In this document: positions 60,033 to 64,000 of the stretch, in pieces
Layout of the letters: the number at the start of each line of letters is the position of its first letter
How positions within the stretch are numbered: position 1 is the stretch's first letter
Assembly (NCBI RefSeq): GCF_003054025.1
Contig: NZ_QBKG01000003.1
Coordinates: 62,001 to 126,000, forward strand
Length of the DNA stretch: 64,000 bases
Source of the DNA: Capnocytophaga leadbetteri
GTDB taxonomy: Bacteria > Bacteroidota > Bacteroidia > Flavobacteriales > Flavobacteriaceae
Direction: 5' to 3'
Notes under the pieces: generated by a model
The model's database searches: none
Seen by the model: the letters and a program-made list of their open reading frames with translations, nothing else
Told to the model about the DNA's origin: nothing
Translations under genes and position numbers: made by a program

Positions 60033-60400
60033 TAAGTTTGGCACAGTTTTTTCAATGTATATAGCGTAAGTTAGAAGATTAAACATTTATAATTTATTAG
60101 TGCATACTTATAATGTGAATGGTGGCTCTTTCAGCATATACAAAAAATTGGTTAAGAAATTAAATTACTGAGAAAAAATTGCTAAAAGAAACATTGTTAG
60201 ATAAGAATCATTAAAACGAAGTTGTTGAAAAAAATTAAATTCATTTTGTTGTTGGGAAACAACTTTTCATTGAGAAACATTGCTAAAATTTAATTGCTAA
60301 ACAGCTATCATTCATTGAGCTAACAAAATTGGGAGTTAGTAGTAGTATTTATATTATATGCATTGAAAAAAGTTTCCTTGTGATAAGGAAACTTTTTTTT
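60033..60400 (+). ncRNA. candidate small RNA with promoter box and strong terminator
   Basis: A TAAGTTTG box (60033-60040) fits TAnnTTTG. A textbook terminator stands at 60366-60400, yet no plus-strand gene lies between. The enclosed about 320 bases are AT-rich, with a local hairpin (GTTGTT GGG AAACAAC near 60252-60266) and repeated AAACATTGxTA and TTGCTAAA words. The longest ORFs are tiny (14 codons from 60118). It does not resemble tmRNA, RNase P or a tRNA. A non-coding transcript is the simplest reading. With the repeats upstream it fills the 59618-60524 gap. Confidence 0.4.
60366..60400 (+). terminator. intrinsic terminator without an obvious gene
   Basis: AAAAAAGTTTCCTT (60366-60379) pairs perfectly with AAGGAAACTTTTTT (60385-60398), 5-nt loop, then more T residues. 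Confidence 0.9.
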
Positions 60401-60434
60401 TGGTAAAGAGTGTAATTATTTCAAAATAAAATTG

Positions 60435-60442
60435 TACCTTTG
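60435..60442 (+). promoter_or_regulatory. -7 promoter box for the response regulator gene
   Basis: TACCTTTG fits TAnnTTTG. The ATG at 60525 follows after 82 bases that include a short GAATTCTGAATT repeat. Confidence 0.6.
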
Positions 60443-60524
60443 CACACTTTTTGAATTCTGAATTTTGAATTCTGAATTATTGTAACAAAAGCAAATATTA
60501 ATTATATAGATTTTAGAAAACGTT

Positions 60525-61922
60525 ATGAAAAACCCCATTCTTTTAGTAGAAGATGATGTAGTGTTTTCAAAAATGCTTAGTCGCTTTTTGGAACGCAACG
60601 GATATGATGTGATTGGGTGCTATAGTTTAGAAGAGGCCGAGAAAAACTTGACCCCTGCTATTAAAATGATATTTACCGACCTAAGGCTGCCCGATGGTGA
60701 TGGTATCAACTTTCTAAAGCAGGTGAAAGATATTTTCCCTAACTTGCCCGTGGTGGTTATGACCAGCTACGCCGAGGTTTCGACTGCTGTAGAAGCGATG
60801 AAACTCGGTGCTTTTGACTATATCTCTAAACCCTTTCAGCAGGAAGATGTGCTTAATGTGATAAAAAATGCCCAAAATACGGTATTTTCTACCCCTAAGC
60901 CTGAAACTGTAGAGACTGCTGCTCCTTTGAGCAAAACTGACCATAGCAGTCCGGCGAAAATGGTGAAAGCCCCTAAGGTGACGGAAGAAAATCCGTATAT
61001 AGAGGGGGTAAGTCCTGCGTCTAAAAAGCTGAGCAAGTTTATCAACTTGGTGGCTCCGACCGATATGTCGGTGCTCATTATGGGCGAAAGCGGTACTGGT
61101 AAAGAGGTGGTAGCAAAGCTGATACACCTGAAAAGCGAGCGCCGCAACAAGCCTTTTATAGCGGTAGACTGCGGAGCCATACCTAAAGAAATAGCCTCGA
61201 GTGAGTTTTTCGGACACGTAAAGGGTTCGTTTACAGGGGCTATCACCGATAAAAAAGGACACTTTGAAGAGGCTAATGGCGGTACAATCTTCCTTGATGA
61301 AGTGGGTAACCTTAGCTATGAAAACCAAATACAGCTGTTGCGTGCCCTACAAGAGCGCCGTATTAAGCCTATTGGTAGTTCAAAAGAAATAGAAGTAGAC
61401 ATCAGAGTATTGGCGGCTACTAATGAGGACTTATTGGAGGCGGTGAACAAAGGTGATTTTCGCGAGGATTTATACCACCGCTTGAATGAGTTTGCTATAA
61501 AAGTGCCATCGCTAAGCGAGCGCAAAGACGACTTGATGATATTTGCTTCGTATTTTTTGGAAAAAGCGAACGAAAAGCTGCACAAAAACGTGCAAGGCTT
61601 TACCGAAAGAGCTGTTCAGAAGATGCTCAACTACAACTGGGGCGGTAACCTACGCGAGTTATCGAACGTAGTGAAACGCGCTACACTGCTCACCACTACT
61701 GATTATATCAGCGAAAATGAGTTGCCTGACTTTGTGATGAGTGAGACTCGCCACTTCCCTACTGAACGTTTTTCATTTTCGACCAAAGAGAATGAGCGCG
61801 AACTGATTATCGGAGCGCTACACGAAACGAATAATAATAAGACTGAAGCGGCTAAACTGCTGGGCTTCACCCGTAAAACCCTTTATAACAAGCTAAAAGC
61901 GTATAACATAGAGGAGTTTTAG
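60525..61922 (+). CDS. NtrC-family sigma-54-dependent response regulator
   Basis: A 465-residue activator. The receiver domain (1-115) has the acidic pair D10/D11 in LLVEDD, phospho-acceptor D52 (IFTDLRLPDGDG), T80 and K102 (ISKPF). A linker of about 45 residues leads to the AAA+ domain: Walker A GESGTGKE (about 187), the sigma-54 contact loop GSFTGA (235-240, Ala to Ser relative to GAFTGA), and Walker B GGTIFLDEVG. The Fis-type HTH closes it (NKTEAAKLLGFTRKTLYNKL). No histidine kinase gene is in the window, so its partner is elsewhere. Promoter at 60435. Octamer-like repeats follow the stop. Confidence 0.94.
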   Translation: MKNPILLVEDDVVFSKMLSRFLERNGYDVIGCYSLEEAEKNLTPAIKMIFTDLRLPDGDGINFLKQVKDIFPNLPVVVMTSYAEVSTAVEAMKLGAFDYISKPFQQEDVLNVIKNAQNTVFSTPKPETVETAAPLSKTDHSSPAKMVKAPKVTEENPYIEGVSPASKKLSKFINLVAPTDMSVLIMGESGTGKEVVAKLIHLKSERRNKPFIAVDCGAIPKEIASSEFFGHVKGSFTGAITDKKGHFEEANGGTIFLDEVGNLSYENQIQLLRALQERRIKPIGSSKEIEVDIRVLAATNEDLLEAVNKGDFREDLYHRLNEFAIKVPSLSERKDDLMIFASYFLEKANEKLHKNVQGFTERAVQKMLNYNWGGNLRELSNVVKRATLLTTTDYISENELPDFVMSETRHFPTERFSFSTKENERELIIGALHETNNNKTEAAKLLGFTRKTLYNKLKAYNIEEF

Positions 61923-61924
61923 GC

Positions 61925-61990
61925 GATTTGCTGATTTGACAATTAGATAATTTGTCAATTTGACAATTAGACAATTTGTCGATTAGATGA
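61925..61990 (+). repeat. octamer-family repeat in both orientations
   Basis: GATTTGCTGATTTGACAATT is followed by AATTTGTCAATTTGACAATT and GACAATTTGTCGATT. This is the CAAATYGR family in mixed orientations, partly self-complementary, between the response regulator gene and the small ORF. Confidence 0.65.
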
Positions 61991-62087
61991 TTAAGAAAAG
62001 TTTTTAATTGTTAATATATTTTCTATGAGAGTTAGGGGCTGGACTCCTAACTCTCTATTAATTAAAGGCTTGTAAAACAAAAAGCGT

Positions 62088-62273
62088 ATGGAGAAGAAAC
62101 AAGAAGTAGTGGTGCTACGCCAATCGGAGAACGCGACACAAGTAATGATAAAAAACCCCAGTGAAAAACTATTAGCTTTTATGGAACAAATAGCTGAAAG
62201 GTCTAAAAAGCTAAAGGAGGAAATTATGCAAATGGAATTTAAAGAATACAAAAGAATCTTAGTAAAGAATTAG
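62088..62273 (+). CDS. small hypothetical protein (61 aa)
   Basis: A 61-residue charged protein, MEKKQEVVVLRQSENATQVM then a long predicted helix (KLLAFMEQIAERSKKLKEEI). There is no signal peptide. It lies 13 bases before the GH3 gene on the same strand with an A-rich leader, so translation is plausible. No family recognised; a small regulator or antitoxin-like protein is possible but unsupported. The antisense frame here is a shadow. Confidence 0.5.
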   Translation: MEKKQEVVVLRQSENATQVMIKNPSEKLLAFMEQIAERSKKLKEEIMQMEFKEYKRILVKN

Positions 62274-62286
62274 AAGAATATCAAAA

Positions 62287-64000
62287 ATGAAAAAACAACA
62301 CTTACTTATAGCGGTTTGTTGGGTATTAACCACGATTATCGGAAGGGCACAAAGTCCGCTGGTGATAACTAACAAAGCTAAAGAACAAGAACAATGGGTG
62401 GAAAACACTTATAAACAAATGACTTTAGATGAAAAAATAGGTCAGTTGTTTATGGTATCGCTGTTTTCGAGCCATATCGGTACTAAAAGAGCTGAAGAAG
62501 TAAAAGATTGGATTAAAAAATATTATATAGGTGGTATCATTTTCTCGAAAGGAGGTCCCAAAAGACAGGTGAAACTCACTAATGAGTATCAACCTCTCTC
62601 TAAAATTCCTCTTTTTATGGCTATGGATGCCGAATGGGGTCTGGCTATGCGCCTAGACTCTACTTTTGCCTACCCTTGGAATATGACAATGGGGGCAGTA
62701 AAAGACAATAGCCTAATAGAACGCGCGGGCAAGCGCATCGGGCAGCACTGCAAACAAATAGGTATGCAGTTTAACTTTGCCCCTGATATTGACATCAATA
62801 CTAATCCGGCGAACCCCATTATAGGTAATCGTTCGTTTGGGGAAGACAAAGAGAATGTAGCCCAAAAAGGACTTGCTTTTACCCGAGGTATGCAGTCGGT
62901 AGGCGTGTTAGGCAGTGCTAAGCACTTCCCTGGACACGGCGATACTGCCAAAGACTCGCACAAAACGCTGCCTACTATCAACTTTACCGCTAAGCGTTTA
63001 GAAGAAGTAGAACTCTATCCTTTTAGAGCCCTTTCTAAAAGCGTGGCGAGCGTAATGGTAGGTCACCTAAACGTGCCTGCCTTAGAACCTAAAAATGGGT
63101 TGCCCTCATCGCTCTCTAAAACGATTATCACCGATTTGCTCAAGAAAAAAATGGGGTATGAGGGGCTTATCTTTACCGATGCACTTGGAATGAAAGGCGT
63201 ATCGGAATACCTGCCTATAGGCGAGGTAGAAGTAGAGGCTTTTTTGGCTGGAAACGATATATTACTGATGCCGAGCAATCTGCCTAAAGGCTTTGAGGCG
63301 ATGAAAAAAGCGTACCAAAGCAAGCGCATCAGCGAGGAGCGTTTAGCCCACTCGGTAAAGAAAATACTAATGGCTAAATACAAAGTAGGGCTAACCACCT
63401 TCACCCCTATAGATGAGGCAACTGTGAGCAAAGAGCTACACACGACTGAAGATGACCTACTGACTGAAGCTATCTTTGAAAATGCGCTAACAGTAGCCCA
63501 AAACAAGAGTCAGATTATACCGCTAAAGCAGTTAGACAAACAGAAAATAGCTTATGTGAAATTTGGCAATGACAGCGGTTGGACCTTCTACAGCACCCTA
63601 AAGAAATACGCTGATGTAGCCCTTATAGAACCTAAAAATGAAGCGCAACTATACGAGGCTATAGAACCCTACACCACTATAATCATTGGGTTGCACAAAC
63701 CAGACAAAACTCCGTGGGACGCTTATAACTTCAGTGAAAATGAACTGAAATGGTTAGAGCATATCGCTAAGAAAAAGAAGACTATACTGACTGTATTTAC
63801 GCGTCCTTACGCTATGCTAAACGTAAAGCACATACACCCATTGGAGGGTATTGTATTTGCGTATCAGAACCATAAAGTAGCCCAAGAAAAAGCGGCTCAG
63901 TTGCTCTTTGGGGCGATAGAAGGGAAAGGCGTGCTACCTGTGTCTGCCCACCCTGACCTGCCGGTAGGCACCTCGGTAGAAACCCCTAAAATAGGGCGTT
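62287..64000 (+). CDS. glycoside hydrolase family 3 (NagZ-like beta-N-acetylhexosaminidase), 3' end outside window
   Basis: The first 571 codons of an exported enzyme, open to the window end. A signal peptide (LLIAVCWVLTTIIGRAQ) precedes the GH3 N-terminal domain: KIGQLFMVSLFSS, MAMDAEWGLAMRL, NFAPDIDINTNPANPIIGNR, the NagZ-type loop KHFPGHGDT (about residue 212) with the general acid/base His followed by DSH, and nucleophile region IFTDALGMKGVS (about 297). From about 390 begins a GH3 C-terminal-like alpha/beta domain. Homologues in Bacteroidota are near 1000 residues with a beta-lactamase-like serine hydrolase at the end; that part would lie beyond the window. A role in peptidoglycan amino-sugar recycling is inferred. 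Confidence 0.9.
   Translation, partial: MKKQHLLIAVCWVLTTIIGRAQSPLVITNKAKEQEQWVENTYKQMTLDEKIGQLFMVSLFSSHIGTKRAEEVKDWIKKYYIGGIIFSKGGPKRQVKLTNEYQPLSKIPLFMAMDAEWGLAMRLDSTFAYPWNMTMGAVKDNSLIERAGKRIGQHCKQIGMQFNFAPDIDINTNPANPIIGNRSFGEDKENVAQKGLAFTRGMQSVGVLGSAKHFPGHGDTAKDSHKTLPTINFTAKRLEEVELYPFRALSKSVASVMVGHLNVPALEPKNGLPSSLSKTIITDLLKKKMGYEGLIFTDALGMKGVSEYLPIGEVEVEAFLAGNDILLMPSNLPKGFEAMKKAYQSKRISEERLAHSVKKILMAKYKVGLTTFTPIDEATVSKELHTTEDDLLTEAIFENALTVAQNKSQIIPLKQLDKQKIAYVKFGNDSGWTFYSTLKKYADVALIEPKNEAQLYEAIEPYTTIIIGLHKPDKTPWDAYNFSENELKWLEHIAKKKKTILTVFTRPYAMLNVKHIHPLEGIVFAYQNHKVAQEKAAQLLFGAIEGKGVLPVSAHPDLPVGTSVETPKIGR

Noticed and set aside
60046-60365. tmRNA, RNase P RNA or another known structured RNA in the gap
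   Set aside because: Very AT-rich, with no tRNA-like ends and no recognisable conserved core; only an unspecified small RNA is supportable.
60714-61328. 204-residue minus-strand ORF inside the response regulator gene
   Set aside because: It lies antisense to intact receiver and AAA+ domains.

Overview
The window reads as a chromosomal segment of a Bacteroidota bacterium of class Flavobacteriia, most likely Capnocytophaga or a close relative. Evidence: promoters of the TAnnTTTG (-7) / TTTG (-33) type, A-rich leaders with almost no Shine-Dalgarno sequence, a SusC/SusD pair, a 287-residue primary sigma factor, a DNA polymerase III alpha subunit with a DnaQ-like exonuclease fused to its N-terminus, a Cys-poor RNase G, a 30-residue basic protein between HU and RNase G, and several families typical of the group (DUF2931, DUF3108, DUF4268, DUF4294). 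The genus call is inference. I found no tRNA, rRNA, CRISPR array, prophage or complete insertion sequence.

Layout. 0.2-11.7 kb: housekeeping genes (ROK regulator, mazG, methyltransferase, hisS, tyrS, a lipoprotein, pcm, dnaE). 11.8-16.8 kb: a SusD/SusC outer-membrane uptake pair on the minus strand, with no glycosidase beside it. 17.1-22.8 kb: dps, a 38-bp tandem repeat array, then a plus-strand run of a DUF2931 lipoprotein, a secreted YD-like repeat protein, an orphan DUF5682 protein and a DinB-fold protein. 22.9-31.6 kb: MsbA-like ABC exporter, MltD-like transglycosylase, UbiA prenyltransferase, rsgA, an EF-hand lipoprotein, cvpA and a large unrecognised secreted protein. 31.7-34.0 kb: an accessory patch of tiny minus-strand genes, broken gene tails, C-rich 9-bp repeats and a duplicated block of about 140 bp. 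34.0-45.7 kb: envelope proteins, ribH, a Sel1-repeat protein, an Na+/H+ antiporter, an OlsF-like bifunctional acyltransferase and a thioredoxin-fold protein without cysteines. 45.9-59.6 kb: sufB, rpe, an MMPL-acyltransferase fusion with a glycosyltransferase, rpoD, recJ, hemD, rng, a 30-residue protein, HU and aroA. 59.6-60.5 kb: a 0.9-kb AT-rich gap with a strong plus-strand terminator and no gene for it, hence a candidate small RNA. 60.5-64.0 kb: an orphan sigma-54-type response regulator, a small ORF and a glycoside hydrolase family 3 gene cut by the window end.

Most of the window is ordinary core genome. The unusual content is in the spaces between genes. At least five families of short repeats recur there: an 8-bp CAAATYGR tandem repeat touching gene starts, a composite element with 38-bp units present in opposite orientations at 17.8 and 35.2 kb, a segment of about 115 bp at 16.9 and 35.1 kb, an 11-bp TTCGCT repeat, and the C-rich 9-bp arrays. 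The best candidate for something undescribed is 32.3-34.0 kb. There, two small genes each directly follow the broken 3' tail of a lost gene, in the way immunity genes follow toxin genes, and the units are separated by repeated recombinogenic modules.
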